Shown piece by piece: positions 11,500-21,916 of a stretch of DNA of 64,000 bases. A program made the translations under genes and the position numbers. This DNA comes from Zoroaster sp. YZ-2022. Its lineage: Eukaryota; Echinodermata; Asteroidea; Forcipulatida; Zoroasteridae. A model generated the notes under the pieces. The model was not told the origin of the DNA, did no database searches, and saw only the letters and a program-made list of their open reading frames with translations. Within the stretch, counting starts at the first letter, position 1; the number at the start of each line of letters is the position of its first letter. Where the stretch lies: the NCBI GenBank assembly GCA_029582265.1, contig CM055819.1:38513934-38577933 (forward strand), written 5' to 3'.

Positions 11500-11619
11500 C
11501 TTCTTGGTCATGGTTGCTGAGTAGAGATATGTGTTTCGCTCCTTGGGAATAACCTTCAAGATCTTATCAAGCTCTGCCTCAAAGTCCATGTTTAAGATGC
11601 GATCTGCCTCGTCCATCAC
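11500..11619 (-). CDS. DDX47: DDX47 exon: motifs II (DEAD) and III (SAT)
   Basis: A 120 nt exon of 40 codons in phase 0. It opens [14 protein letters not shown] and closes [14 protein letters not shown] is the Walker B motif that coordinates Mg-ATP and SAT couples hydrolysis to unwinding. Borders are TTAAAG and GTATAG. Confidence 0.95.
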
Positions 11620-12289
11620 CTTTAAGTACAAAATAGAATATTATGAAGAGAACACACTGGAATCACAACTATCCACTCTGGGAATACACTCCTCTAGCAA
11701 TTAACATTCCACTTGTTTGTACAAAAATGTTTCAATGACAAATGTTAATTATCGGTTAAAAAAAAAACAATTGTAAATTAAAGACATCTAATTGTCTATG
11801 TAACCAAAGCCATTGTTACAGCGCTGTTTATTTACCCATTATCTTAACAGGATAGCCTTCTCAGTTAAATAACTGCTTTCCTTGAGGGCCCTGTATTAAA
11901 ACAATATTAAAAGTTTAAACCAATCTACAATAAAAACCAGTAAAAAACAAATATGGGCAAATTATTAAAATAAACAAGTAAAACATTATGAGAAAACATT
12001 TAAAACATAAGATTTTGAACATCTCAAATATAAAACAGGAAATGGTAGAAAGTGTAAAACTGATTTCAATTAAAAAACAGGTTTCAATTAAAAAACAGCA
12101 ATTGAATAAAGATAAAATAATTAAAACAATGGCAATTAAGGTAATTGAATACAACACAATGCAACAAGCTTAAATCAAAAGTAAACGGCATTGAAGACAT
12201 TCCAAAGAAAAAGAAAATTGAATTGAAGATGCACAAAAAACCAAGCACGGTAAAATACAAATAAAAGCATTCATACTATAAATAATTAA

Positions 12290-12578
12290 CCCTCCTACTA
12301 CTACAAGGATCAAAATCAATCAAAGGTATATCTAGTGCAGTTAAAAGTCAAACACTGTCAAACCTTATGTGTAGTAAGTACATTTACAGGTCAAAATGAG
12401 TCGACCGTTTTGACAGGTAAAAGCATTATCTTGTATTGTTCAGGGTTGTTAAAATGACAGTAAAAACCAGTCAACAATGCCCCCTGTGTGCACATTTGGG
12501 TCAACAGTCAAAACAAGCAGTTGACTGATTTTGACCTCTATAGCTACTTGCCACTAAAGTGCAGCTATAGTAGGAGGG
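12290..12578. mobile_element. TTAA-flanked MITE (piggyBac-like), copy A
   Basis: 289 bp, bounded by TTAA (12286-12289 and 12579-12582), with inverted termini CCCTCCTACTA and CTATAGTAGGAGGG. TTAA target duplication and CCC..GGG ends are hallmarks of the piggyBac superfamily. It has no coding capacity. The interior repeats TCAAAAYNGTCAACTG-like words on both strands. Two more copies lie at 14315 and 15208, all in DDX47 introns. Confidence 0.85.
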
Positions 12579-12780
12579 TTAAGGAAGGATATGGAACAAA
12601 ATAAATAGCAGCATTAGAAAATTAATGTCAAAAGCATTTTTAAAATTTAAAAGTATTAATGCAGGATTAAAACAAATCAAAAGTAGAAAGGATAAAATGT
12701 AGTATAAGCTCAAGCCATAAATGTTAAAATTACGAATATTCGCCCGAACAAGGCTAAAAGCTCCTCAAGATATAACTCAC

Positions 12781-12851
12781 CAGATATTTCAAAGCTCTGA
12801 AACTAAAACCTTTTGTGTTTTCCAAGTGATCCACCAGACGTCCTGGGGTAG
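12781..12851 (-). CDS. DDX47: DDX47 exon: motif Ib
   Basis: A 71 nt exon encoding [16 protein letters not shown] and then SFRALKYL, with TPGR as motif Ib (RNA binding). Borders are ATCACAG and GTGAGT. The exon ends in phase 0, just before the DEAD-box exon. Confidence 0.93.
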
Positions 12852-13263
12852 CTGTGATATAAATCATATTCAAGAAGTAAATTAAACTCAACAACCCATT
12901 CAGGCCACTCCAAGCCATTAGCTGTTGTCAGTGGTCTCCTATGGTTACCCTTCTGTGCACTGTCACACCACTGAGATTGCAGGGTAAAGTGGTCTCCCAT
13001 TGATACATTGCAGGCCATACTAATATGTTCAAACATTTACAGTGGCCTTGGGTGGCACACAGTTGATTTTGTAAGATTACTTGGAAAGGACAGCAGGCTT
13101 GTACATGTATGTACTGAAGGTTGCTCAAGAGCAGAATTTTGTGGATCGGAGTGGCCTCCATGTGTAGGAGGTTTAACTGGCTTATGTCAAAAACTTGCTT
13201 TGTCAAGGTGTGGACACTACTAAACTGGAAAAACCTTGAGAGAAAAATGAATAGGTAAGATTT

Positions 13264-13410
13264 GAAGCTTTGCATGGTGGAAGTACAGTAGGAGTAAGGT
13301 TTGCAGTAGCACCACGTAACAATCTCTTTAGAGTTGTAATAAGTGTTGGTTCTGAGAAGAACTGGAGGTGAGAAACTCAATGTTTCAATCAGCATACTCT
13401 GAATGTCTTC
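13264..13410. repeat. Diverged copy of the palindrome-centre repeat
   Basis: Contains TTTGCATGGTGGAAG, GAAGAACTGGAGGTGAGAAA and TTTCAATCAGCATACTCTGA, recognisably related to 24850-25000, 38085-38195 and 61355-61480, but with the core eroded. Confidence 0.65.
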
Positions 13411-13561
13411 AAGAGAACTTAATACAACCGTTTGTTACACGGTGCTAATGTAAACCTTACCACCCACAATTTAACAAGTTGAAATAGTGCGTACTTGGTT
13501 TCAATCAGGGATAAGACATAAATGGTGTTAAGTCATCAAACAGAAGAGATTGGTTACTTAC

Positions 13562-13633
13562 CGACTATAACATGTGGTTTCTTGGCTAACTGCAAAGCTT
13601 GTGTCATCATATCAATACCGCCAATAACTACAG
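13562..13633 (-). CDS. DDX47: DDX47 exon: GG region
   Basis: A 72 nt exon encoding VVIGGIDMMTQALQLAKKPH and then VIV, the helicase GG region. It starts with two bases that complete an Ala codon and ends with one base of the next Ala codon, matching both neighbours. Borders are CTACAG and GTAAGT. Confidence 0.93.
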
Positions 13634-14314
13634 CTGTAGATCAATTGACATCAACACGATGTTCAAACATCTTGTATATTGTTTAAAAAAAATGGTTCCC
13701 TTCAGTCTGCACATGAAATAGTTGCAGGACATTTCGTTGAATAAGAGCGCATGACTCAAGTTGAATGTGACTTCATGAGTAATACAGAAAAAATCAATAC
13801 AAGTATCGGGTTTCTGGTCTCTGTGCTGTTGCCTCAGACCCACGTGTCGGCATTTTAATTTGCTTTTTTTTTGCTGTAAACGATGTCCAATTGCAGCCAA
13901 AATTGCTGGATCTTTAAATGACTTTTTTCACATAGGGGTATGAACGTTGCCTGATTAAATGAGGCCTCTTCTTTCACCATACTTTGTATAGGAGAGTAAC
14001 CGAGATTAATACCACAAGTCACCTGACCTCAGTGCTTCAAACTATTCAATTATCTGTAAGGCCAATTTTTGAAGCCAACCGATGACCAGAAACCTGAGAC
14101 TTATTTTTTGGTCTTATCTATGAGTATTACAACACTGCTACAAGATCCATATGTCGCTGTGTAGAGACACGCTCTGTACAATACCTGGAAAGTAACCTAG
14201 ATTAATACCACAAGTCACCTGACCTCAGTGCTTCAAACTGTTCAGTTATCTGTAAGGCCAATTTCCCTGTTGTCTTGAGTCTAAATAACCATAATTATGT
14301 TTTAGTAATCTTAA

Positions 14315-14612
14315 CCCTCCTACTATAGCTGCACTTTAGTGTCAAGTAGCTATAGAGGTCAAAATCAGTCAACTGCCCGTTTTGACTGTTGATCCAAATG
14401 TGTATTTTTGACTGGTTTTTACTGTCATTTTGATCACCCTGAACAATACCAGACAATGCTTTTACCAGTCAAAAATGGTCGACTCATTGTGACCTGTAAA
14501 TGTACTTACTACACGTAAGGTTTGAAAGTGTTTGACTTTTAAGTGCACTGGATATACCTTGGCAAGTATATCAACATTTTGACTGATTTTGACCCTTGTA
14601 GTAGTAGGAGGG
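14315..14612. mobile_element. TTAA-flanked MITE (piggyBac-like), copy B
   Basis: 298 bp between TTAA at 14311-14314 and 14613-14616, with termini CCCTCCTACTATA and GTAGTAGGAGGG. It is inverted relative to copy A, with the same interior (GACCTGTAAATGTACTTACT, ACCCTGAACAATACCAGACA). Confidence 0.85.
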
Positions 14613-14823
14613 TTAATAACTAACTAATCTTAAACAGGTTTATTTCCATTTTCTGCAAGTGACCCATATACATTGTAGCTGATATAGCAGATATCTGCAA
14701 GGCAAATTTTATTCAGCTATTTAATCTGAATAGCTGAATATATTAGTTATTTCAATAAACAATCTAAAATGTAAAGGTAATCTAGGTAACTAACTAGTGT
14801 AATCCTGGTTTATTTTCACTTAC

Positions 14824-15018
14824 CACAAGTCACCCCTATACTCGATCCAAGTGCTTCAAACTGTTCAGATACATGTATATGGAAGGCTAATTCCCTGGTG
14901 GGTGTGAGTATGAGTGCAAACAGTCTCTGGGGTCTGTCCAGTAACGCTTGCAGAATAGGAAGTGCAAACGCTCCAGTTTTACCTGAACCCGTCTCCGCTA
15001 AGCCAATTATATCTCGTC
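14824..15018 (-). CDS. DDX47: DDX47 exon: motifs I (Walker A) and Ia
   Basis: A 195 nt exon. It begins by completing a Gly codon, then reads [14 protein letters not shown] (motif I, nucleotide binding) and LTPTREL (motif Ia, RNA contact), and ends SSIGVTC plus one base. After motif Ia it reads [10 protein letters not shown], two residues longer than the usual AFQISEQF, so there is a small in-frame insertion. Borders are TTGCAG and GTAAGT. Confidence 0.95.
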
Positions 15019-15207
15019 CTGCAAATTGATAATTCAGATTTTTATTTTAAAAAATCATTATCATCATCATCTATCAATGTTGTAAAATGGAAAAGCTATC
15101 TAGAATCTGTTATAATAACACAAATACTCTGTTTGGATTTAATTGTTTTTTCTTATCATTTTCCTATTTCTTATTATTTTCCTATTAAATTGTATTAACC
15201 ATATTAA

Positions 15208-15500
15208 CCCTCCTACTTTAGCTGCACTTTAGTGGAAAGTAGCTGTTGTGGTCAGAATCAGTTAACTCACTGTTTTGGCTGTTGACCCAAATGTGCACAC
15301 AGGGACATTTTGACTGTTTTTACTGTCATTTTGACCACCCTGAACAATACCAGACAATGCTTTAACCAGTCAAAAACAGTCAATTCATTTTGACCTGTAA
15401 ATGTACTTACTACACGTAAGGTTTGACAGTGCACTAGAAGTACACCTTGGCAAGTATATCAACATTTTGACTGATTTTGACCCTTGCAGTCACAGAAGGG
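15208..15500. mobile_element. TTAA-flanked MITE (piggyBac-like), copy C
   Basis: 293 bp between TTAA at 15204-15207 and 15501-15504. The left terminus is CCCTCCTAC; the right terminus is worn (CACAGAAGGG). Same orientation as copy B and the most diverged of the three. Confidence 0.8.
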
Positions 15501-16235
15501 TTAACCATGCTCAATGCAACAAGATGCAACAAAAGTCAAATCATTTGTTGCCCTCAGCAGAGAACAAAAGGACCATTGTTCTTGCTGTTGCATTTTGTGG
15601 CATTGAGCAGCCTGCGCACTTTTCTGTTTGTTGCATTTTGTGGCATTGAGCAGGGTTGTCTGTGAAATGCTTGTAGGGCATGAGGATTAAACTGTTAAAT
15701 TTGTTGTCATTACGTAATAATGACTTTTCTTTAGTTTTGTTTCCAGGGTCTTATTTGAAAGTAAATTATTGCCTTGACCCTAAAAAATAAAAGAAATGTG
15801 TAGATTTTGTGCATTTTTGAAGGGTGAATCTAGCCAGACATAAACTGACTGATTAGTATAAAGATAAGAAGGTAAGGACAACCCTATATTCATGCTATTC
15901 AGTCAGTATAGTAAGGCCGATTTCATTCATTTCTCATTCATGCAATTTGGCCTTCTGGCCACAAGATGAATGCAATAAATTCAATTCAATTTAATTCAAT
16001 TCAAGTCAAAACAAAAATTTTGTGTTTCCGGTAAATCGACTGACCCAATAATATTCAAGAAATGTAGAGTTGGGATTTTTTTTTCTAGGTGTGTATTTTT
16101 TAAAACACAGTATTGTATACAAAAGAATTAAGAAAACAAACGAATTGATTTTTATTATCAAATTAAATTTGTTTAAAATGTGTATTTAAACATAACACAT
16201 ATGCATGCACATGTACTATGTACATGCATCACAGT

Positions 16236-16575
16236 GGAGTGTCGTGGCCGAGCGGTCTAGCTTACCGGATTCAAGTTCTGGTGTTAGCAACATAATGTGG
16301 GTTCGAATCACGGCCGTGACACTTGTGTCCTTGAGCAAGACACTTAATCATAATTGCTTCTCTCCACCCAGGGGTTAAATGGGTACCTGTGAAGGCAGAG
16401 TTGGTTTGCTCTATATGCGCTAGAAATGGCAGCAATTGAGCTGTATACTCCCCAGGGAGCTGAGATGGTTTCAGGAATGATTTATGAGCCTTATGAGCCT
16501 TATGAGCAGGGATAATAATATAATGCGCCTTGAGCACCACTTAGTTGGTGGATACGTGCGCTATATAAATCCACA

Positions 16576-16611
<36 letters not shown>

Positions 16612-16612
16612 A
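16236..16612 (+). mobile_element. tRNA-Leu-like SINE (plus orientation), nearly intact
   Basis: The head resembles tRNA-Leu: GTGGCCGAGCGGTCTAG (A box) and GGGTTCGAATCAC (B box) with a long variable arm. The body includes GTCCTTGAGCAAGACACTTA and CTCTCCACCCAGGGGTTAAA, a block I recall as widely shared among animal SINEs, and then TGCGCCTTGAGCACCAC. The element ends in an ATT trinucleotide run at about 16582-16611. The other copy is at 1493-1850. Confidence 0.9.
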
Positions 16613-16885
16613 AAACATTTAAAAAAATAATAATTCCCTACTTACCTACCCGTCATTTTTGTTACCGGAAACACAACATATATTTTGTTTGGCCAAGAGA
16701 ACAGTTACTGCAATCATTGTGCTCAGTACTGTATAGCCCAACAAGGGATACTTGGGGCCGGGTGTCCCAATTCCATCTAAGTTCAACAGTTAGGTGGTAG
16801 TGTAACTGAATGGTGGTGGATTTTGGCGGACTCAGGAAGGTTCTTAGCCAAAATAGCTCGGGGGGCTAGGGTCAATGAAACAAAC

Positions 16886-16979
16886 CTTGAAAGCTCAGTG
16901 GGAGAGCCTCTCGCTGTATCTTCGTCGGTGTCTTCCATTTAAGACGCTCGCAAGCTTCGCATAATACATCCACAACACC
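16886..16979 (-). CDS. DDX47: DDX47 exon: Q motif (most N-terminal exon found)
   Basis: Minus-strand exon of 94 nt encoding 31 residues plus one base. It contains VLCEAC and the Q-motif core PTKIQ, which contacts the ATP adenine. The 5' border is CACCAG and the 3' border is AAG followed by gtttgt, leaving phase 1, which fits the next exon. The family has a short N-terminal stretch before this point; no exon for it was recognised up to about 19.5 kb. Confidence 0.9.
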
Positions 16980-17294
16980 CTGGTGAGTAACAAGAACAAG
17001 GCTGTCAACATGGGACACTACGTGCAATCAGAAAAGTCCTGAACATTTAAATTGTCAACAACTAATTCCCAGGCCTGGAAGTGCATTCTGGTAGGGGTAA
17101 GACACTCCGAGTAAAGGGCACTTCCATTAGAAAATTAGAATGTCTATGTCTAAAACAGTTTTAAGGGCTACCAAATTTACCCCCCATCCCAACAGGCCTT
17201 TAAAACTATTAAAAGGCCAAGTTAAGTGTTTAAAATGTTGATAAAAATCAGGGAATGGGCATTGGATTATTGCCAGCTGTGTGATCTTAGTAAC

Positions 17295-17493
17295 TCTGGG
17301 TAGAATAAGGTTTATCGCAAATAGCAGCTGCAAGGAATCATGGGATGTCTGTGGGCGCAATAGCGCCACTGCGTGCCGCACAAACAAACAAAATATTGTT
17401 GATGTCACACAAGCTGCTCCAAACAGATGCCCCAAATTGTATCCCAGTATGCTTTGCGGCAGTTGCTTTAGCGCTATTTGCAATAAACCTTGT
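17295..17493. mobile_element. Short inverted-repeat element (about 200 bp)
   Basis: Near-complementary ends AAGGTTTATCGCAAATAGC (left) and GCTATTTGCAATAAACCTT (right) enclose a short non-coding core. It directly abuts the TIR element at 17495-17944. Probably a MITE; class unknown. Confidence 0.6.
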
Positions 17494-17494
17494 T

Positions 17495-17944
17495 GTATCC
17501 GACCGCCACTTTTTCTCATTCAATATAACCAATAATGTAATCTTACCTACCTAGTATAAGGTGGAGAACATATGGATGATGATGGACATATACTTCAAAT
17601 TATTCCAGGATATTTATTATATGAAAAAATCAGGCATTGTTGGAAAACGATGACTTCCTCATACTCATAGCTCTGTCATGTCAGTTTGATCTTGTCAACT
17701 CTCCCGTTAGTGACCAACACGGTCACATGTGCAGTGGCAACTATATAGGATCCTTCTATTTTCTGAAGGGAAGGATATTTTTAGAAGGGAAATAAAGTCC
17801 AAAAACCATCATAAAAGTGGATTTTAAAGATAAATTTCACTTTCTGTAGGCCTACCCACAAAAATCGATAAAATCATTTTTTAACTGGTTAGTGGTTGCA
17901 ATAAAAAATTCCAAGAAAACCCTTAAAAAGTGGCGGTCGGATAC
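17495..17944. mobile_element. TIR element with 20 bp perfect termini
   Basis: GTATCCGACCGCCACTTTTT at 17495-17514 has its exact reverse complement at 17925-17944, enclosing about 410 bp of AT-rich non-coding DNA. This is the architecture of a non-autonomous DNA transposon. No convincing target duplication could be fixed. Confidence 0.75.
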
Positions 17945-18509
17945 GACATTCTTTCCTAAAGGGCCAAGGATACGGACTACAGAGTCAGAGGGAATAGGGA
18001 TGTCCAGTGTATTGGCCCTAAGTGCCTAACGTTAGGCCGAGAATGGGCCTATTAATCAACTCGAGTCAGACATAGACATTAAGTTAACGTTAAATCTCAA
18101 TGACTCACTCGAATGTCCTAAAATCATGAAAAAGACCACTCTAATTTCTCCTAAATTAGCAGCAAATTAATATATGAAATACAAAAACATATCGCTAGGG
18201 GTCCTAATAAGTACGCCCCCCTACCCACAATAGCTGAAGGACTGCGAATCAAGAAAACAACACAGCAAAAAAAGAACTTGTCAGACAAAAACGTCAACCT
18301 ACCATCAAATAAACCGCCATTAATTATTGTAATAGCGCCCTCCGTTGGTGACAATGAGTGCAATGTCCCAATAATTTGGTGCTGTACAGCTGTTTGGATG
18401 GGGTTTAGTGTATATGTACATGTATGTGATAGCATGGGCGGAACCCCTCTATAGCATACAGAGACCATTTAAATCCTTCATCGTCATTTAATCGTCTGAT
18501 AATTTATCT

Positions 18510-18835
18510 CAGGATCTCGACATCCCGATATATGTCGGGATGTTGTCGTCTTACGTAGATGATGTCGTTATCCTGATATAAATTATCTCAGGATCTCAAC
18601 AAGTCAGATGGCACATCATTATTGATAATAACACTGTGTGTTCAATTACTATGCATTGCCACCCAAGTCGGATGGCACTTCCAGAGTTCCCATCATTACA
18701 CACATGTACAATGTACAATGTACATCATTATTGATAATAATACCGCGTGTTCAATTGCGATGCAATGCCACCCGATGGCGCGTGCCGTGACGCTTACGAC
18801 CATATACTACCGATGACGTGTACATCAATCAATGT
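18510..18835. repeat. Short palindrome plus a two-copy repeat
   Basis: ACATCCCGATATATGTCGGG near 18520-18540 is a small hairpin. After it, two loosely similar blocks start with CATCATTATTGATAATAA and contain TGTTCAATT and ATGCCACCC (18615-18670 and 18722-18775). No gene seen. Confidence 0.5.
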
Positions 18836-18965
18836 TCTTCACGTATTTTTGCTTTTGCGTTTTTAGATATGTGGTAAGTTAACCAAATATATATTCCAAA
18901 TTAAACGACCATTTTAAATGTTTTAAATATTAAAAGTATACAATTTTTATTTTATTTTACAAAAA

Positions 18966-19050
18966 CACCATTTCTCTGAGCGGGATTCGATCCTCTGACC
19001 TCTTGCTCGGCAGTCAAGCACTCTAACAATTGAGCTAACTGTTTCTTGAT
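18966..19050 (-). mobile_element. tRNA-like SINE head (tRNA-Gly-like), degenerate
   Basis: On the minus strand: TAGCTCAATTGTTAGAG (A box/D arm), an anticodon-like loop CTGCCGA with GCC, and GGATCGAATCC (B box). The acceptor and T stems do not pair well, so this is a tRNA pseudogene or SINE head, not a working tRNA. A second, more eroded copy is at 19131-19208. Confidence 0.6.
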
Positions 19051-19130
19051 ATTTGGTAGGTTAAGTAGACAAGTTTTTTTATTTATTTATTTTTTATTTA
19101 CTTTTGTTATATATATTTTTTAATACAAAA

Positions 19131-19208
19131 ACACAATTTCTCTGCTCGGGATTTGATCCTAGGACCTCGGCAGTCGACTCTATCAACTGAGTTAACTGTT
19201 TCTTTGAC
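19131..19208 (-). mobile_element. Second degenerate tRNA-like SINE head
   Basis: Minus strand AACTCAGTTGATAGAGTC and GGATCAAATCCC, with the same flanking words (CAGAGAAATTGTG and AGAAACAGTTA) as the copy at 18966-19050. It is shorter in the anticodon region. Confidence 0.55.
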
Positions 19209-19221
19209 ATAATAGACTGCA

Positions 19222-19432
19222 TAATATGCTGTCTTTATCCTATATCAAGAGACAGTCTACTGGCGTACCTTTCAAGGGATTTCATTGGATACATTGTGCC
19301 GAAATCTGACGTCATGCTTCTAGACTTGCGCGCTAGCTTCCAACCAAGGTCAAAGTTGAATTTCAATGAAACCGAGAGGCCGGTAACTGGCGTCATCCAC
19401 GAGCCTCGAAGCGTGACGTCAGGCCTTCCGGC
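19222..19432. repeat. Dispersed repeat, second copy of the 11145 family
   Basis: Matches 11145-11400 at CAAGGGATTTCATTGGA, CAAGGTCAAAGTT, GGCGTCATCCACGAGCCTC and GTGACGTCAGG. It lies 350 bp upstream of the PAN-like gene start, so it may sit in that gene's promoter region. Confidence 0.65.
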
Positions 19433-19785
19433 TCTCTGTCGGTATGTTTTACGGGTGGATGGAAGGATGTGCACGTGTGATAAGGACTGCGTTTTGCACC
19501 GAGACTAGCTTTTTAGGCACATACATTTGTGTTTGATGTCAATATGATTCGAGTCGCGTTTGCTGGAGGATGGTGTAATATTATGGTGCAATTTTCTTTT
19601 CAATAACAAAAGAACGTGTCCAAAGATATACTGTGTCATAATTGGTTGTTTTTGTCGTCGTAATCATCCTCATCATTATCTAACATCACCACCTGTAGAC
19701 TCACTAGAAACTTTAGTTTCATCAACAGTAGCATTTGGAACAAACTGTGACATTTAAGTTTAAGATCAGTCACTACAAAGAAGAG

Positions 19786-20106
19786 ATGTTTCGTTTTCTC
19801 TTTTTGGTGACCATTCATTGCCTGTCGGCTGAGGCTGCCAGCTCATGTGAAGGCGCAACCGTTGGTAACCCGCGTAGCTTGCATTTCAGTGGCATAGCCG
19901 ACCTGATCCTGCAGGGGCACGGATACCGCAACTTGACGGGGATTTCCATGATCAGGTGCGGCAATTTGTGTCTGTCTAATACGCGCTGTTTCTCTCTCAA
20001 CTACTCGGACCGGGACAAGCTGTGTGAGCTGAACGGGGCTTCAGCGTCGCAGTTCCCGCAGGCCCTCGCTGAGAAGAAGGACACATATTATTACGGACCG
20101 GAGGAG
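19786..20106 (+). CDS. Secreted PAN/apple-like protein, exon 1
   Basis: An ATG at 19786 opens a clear signal peptide (MFRFLFLVTIHCLSAEAASS). It is followed by a PAN/apple-like domain over about residues 22-104, with the cysteines in CEGATV, RCGNLCL, TRCFSLNY and KLCELN, and the usual closing DTYYYGPEE. The coding segment is 107 codons, ending in phase 0 at GAG before gtaaaatg. The start was chosen because the signal peptide begins there. PAN domains bind proteins or glycans in secreted and membrane proteins; the full architecture of this one is unknown, because only one further short exon was found. It is transcribed away from DDX47. Confidence 0.8.
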
Positions 20107-20574
20107 GTAAAATGTTCATTTCGTTTTTATATATTTGTTCAATCTTTTGAGCAGTCTTTCTTCCACTTGAAACTAATAAGGGTCAATAAGGAAACCGGTG
20201 AAATTATGTTTAACTGAATTCTCAAAGAAAACCACTCTATTATTATTTAGTGAAAATTATAGCTTTTCCATCTACGTCATAGATTGCTTCGTTGAGCAAA
20301 AAGGAAAACTGGAGGCCGTTACCAATATCAATAGAAGTGTATCGGAACGGTGTCATATTTATTTTGTTATGGTTTTTATATTTGGCGAGTTGCTCAATAT
20401 AAACACCACTGGTGTAGTTTCTAACAACCAATAGGACTATAGGAGATTTGTCCGCGGTTAAATTTGATACTTAAGATACCCAATAACAATATATAGACCT
20501 TTTAATTAGGAAATTTTCGTTTATATTTGTTGTTGTTGTTATTGGTCAGTTTATTTATTTTGTTGATTGTAGGG

Positions 20575-21805
20575 TTTGCAAATATCACACTTGTATTCGA
20601 GTCATCAAACCTCGAATCCATGCATGTCCTCAGTGTCAAGTCCAAGTAAGTCCGAGTGCCGAGTTATGTGGTTGTGCGAGTCACGAGTGACGAAGGTCGA
20701 GTCCGAGTCACGAGTCACTTAAAAAAATCAAACGAAAAAACGAAAACCTTATACATGTCAAGGTTCAAAGTTAAGTGAAAATAATTTCAACATATGGGTT
20801 AGTATCTCATCAATTTTACTAAACCAAACATTTTTCCAATATCAACATTATTTCATAATGCTTGGTAGCCGCGGTAGAAGATGGCAGTCCGTAAGGACCA
20901 GAACAAACAGATATTTAAATTCATTTGTCCCTTATTCCATACGTCTTCTCAATAATCAGCACCGGCGTTAACATCTTTATCTTATTTTTCTGCTGTTCTA
21001 TTTTTTTTCTTTGATACTGTGTCTATTTTAATTCAAATTTTAAAATCTAATCTGTTTTAACTTATGTATTGCATGTATGTATAATAATTGTTTATTATTT
21101 TGTTGCATGTAATAAAACAAATTTCCTTTTCAAGGACCAATAAAAATAAATATGAAATATGAAATATGAAATATAATATGAAATTATTTGATTTACTTTT
21201 CTTATTTTAATAAACTTAAGTCATGAAATTGAAAAGAGTTTTTTCAGTTGTCAAACTTGGAACAAAGAAGGATACATTCTGAATGTACAAATTGTCCACA
21301 CAAGGTGTAGTTATATCACTAAATAAAAGGGAAGTCAGAACACTGAATTGTACAAAGGTATGTTCATTCTATTTCTCTAGAATGGACGAGAAAACGCCAT
21401 GAAAATTGAGAGATCAGTGATTTGGATAATGTAATAAGTCTGGTACCCATTACTATTACTATCAAGTTCTTATTCCCACGATGTTGTATGCTGAAGTTTG
21501 GGTACATGATTCATTATAATCGATTTCTGGAAGACGCACTTTCCGATCGCATTTTACTTCAAACAGAGAAAGAACACTATAGGCTATGCTACAACGGAAT
21601 AGGATGCACGGTGTAAATTTTATAAAACTGTTCGCATTGTTTTTTATTAAGTAACACGACACTATGTTGGCAAGAAAATTCTTTTGTTAATGTTTTTTCA
21701 ATCCGAGTCTGAGTCATTGTACATGGTGATTCACGTCCAAGTTCGATTTACAAAAAAGTGACTGAAGTCGGACTGGAGTGCGAGTCATACAAGTCTGGCA
21801 AATAT
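20575..21805. mobile_element. Element with inverted GAGTC-rich ends
   Basis: The left part (about 20575-20725) has ACTTGTATTCGAGTC and repeated CGAGTCACGAGTCAC; the right part (about 21695-21805) has GAGTCTGAGTCA and TGCGAGTCATACAAGT. TTTGCAAATATCA and TGGCAAATATCAT mark the two outer ends in the same orientation. Read in opposite directions the GAGTC blocks agree, as in a DNA transposon of about 1.2 kb. The interior shows no transposase. It lies in intron 1 of the PAN-like gene. Confidence 0.5.
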
Positions 21806-21852
21806 CATCCATAAGGCGTCAACATTATTATTATTATTTTCGTGCTGTATGT

Positions 21853-21916
21853 GTTTATGGTGTAAACCGAAAACAAAAGAGAGGAACAATATAGGTTCTC
21901 GGTTTACACCATAAAC
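21853..21916. repeat. 18 bp perfect hairpin
   Basis: GTTTATGGTGTAAACCGA (21853-21870) and its exact reverse complement (21899-21916) with a 28 nt loop. It stands just before a G-rich run near 21936. Likely a very short MITE remnant or an RNA hairpin. Confidence 0.7.

Larger units (their letters stand above)
640..16979 (-). other. DDX47: DDX47 gene (DEAD-box RNA helicase), 11 exons seen
   Basis: An ATP-dependent DEAD-box RNA helicase of the DDX47/Rrp3 family, which acts in the nucleolus in 18S pre-rRNA processing. Exons in transcript order are 16979-16886, 15018-14824, 13633-13562, 12851-12781, 11619-11500, 11013-10897, 7811-7665, 5481-5406, 2369-2309, 1999-1929 and 769-640. Every junction has AG/GT borders and compatible codon phases. 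The motifs appear in order: Q motif, [42 protein letters not shown] and [14 protein letters not shown]47-specific stretches such as CNNTQR and PLHGQMSQ separate it from DDX49 and other DEAD-box proteins. The initiating exon and the C-terminal tail were not found, and one exon carries a one-base frameshift. It is otherwise an ordinary conserved gene whose introns are swollen by repeats. Confidence 0.95.

Noticed and set aside
12928..13395. Open frame of 155 codons on the minus strand
   Set aside because: Lies in a DDX47 intron, shows no family motif and overlaps a diverged repeat.
16236..16325. Functional tRNA-Leu gene
   Set aside because: A and B boxes are present, but the stems are imperfect and the sequence runs straight into a SINE body and ATT tail.
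17127..17519. Open frame of 130 codons as the missing DDX47 N terminus
   Set aside because: No helicase N-terminal pattern; it runs through an inverted-repeat element.
18966..19050. Functional tRNA-Gly gene
   Set aside because: Acceptor and T stems do not pair; a second degraded copy nearby points to a SINE.
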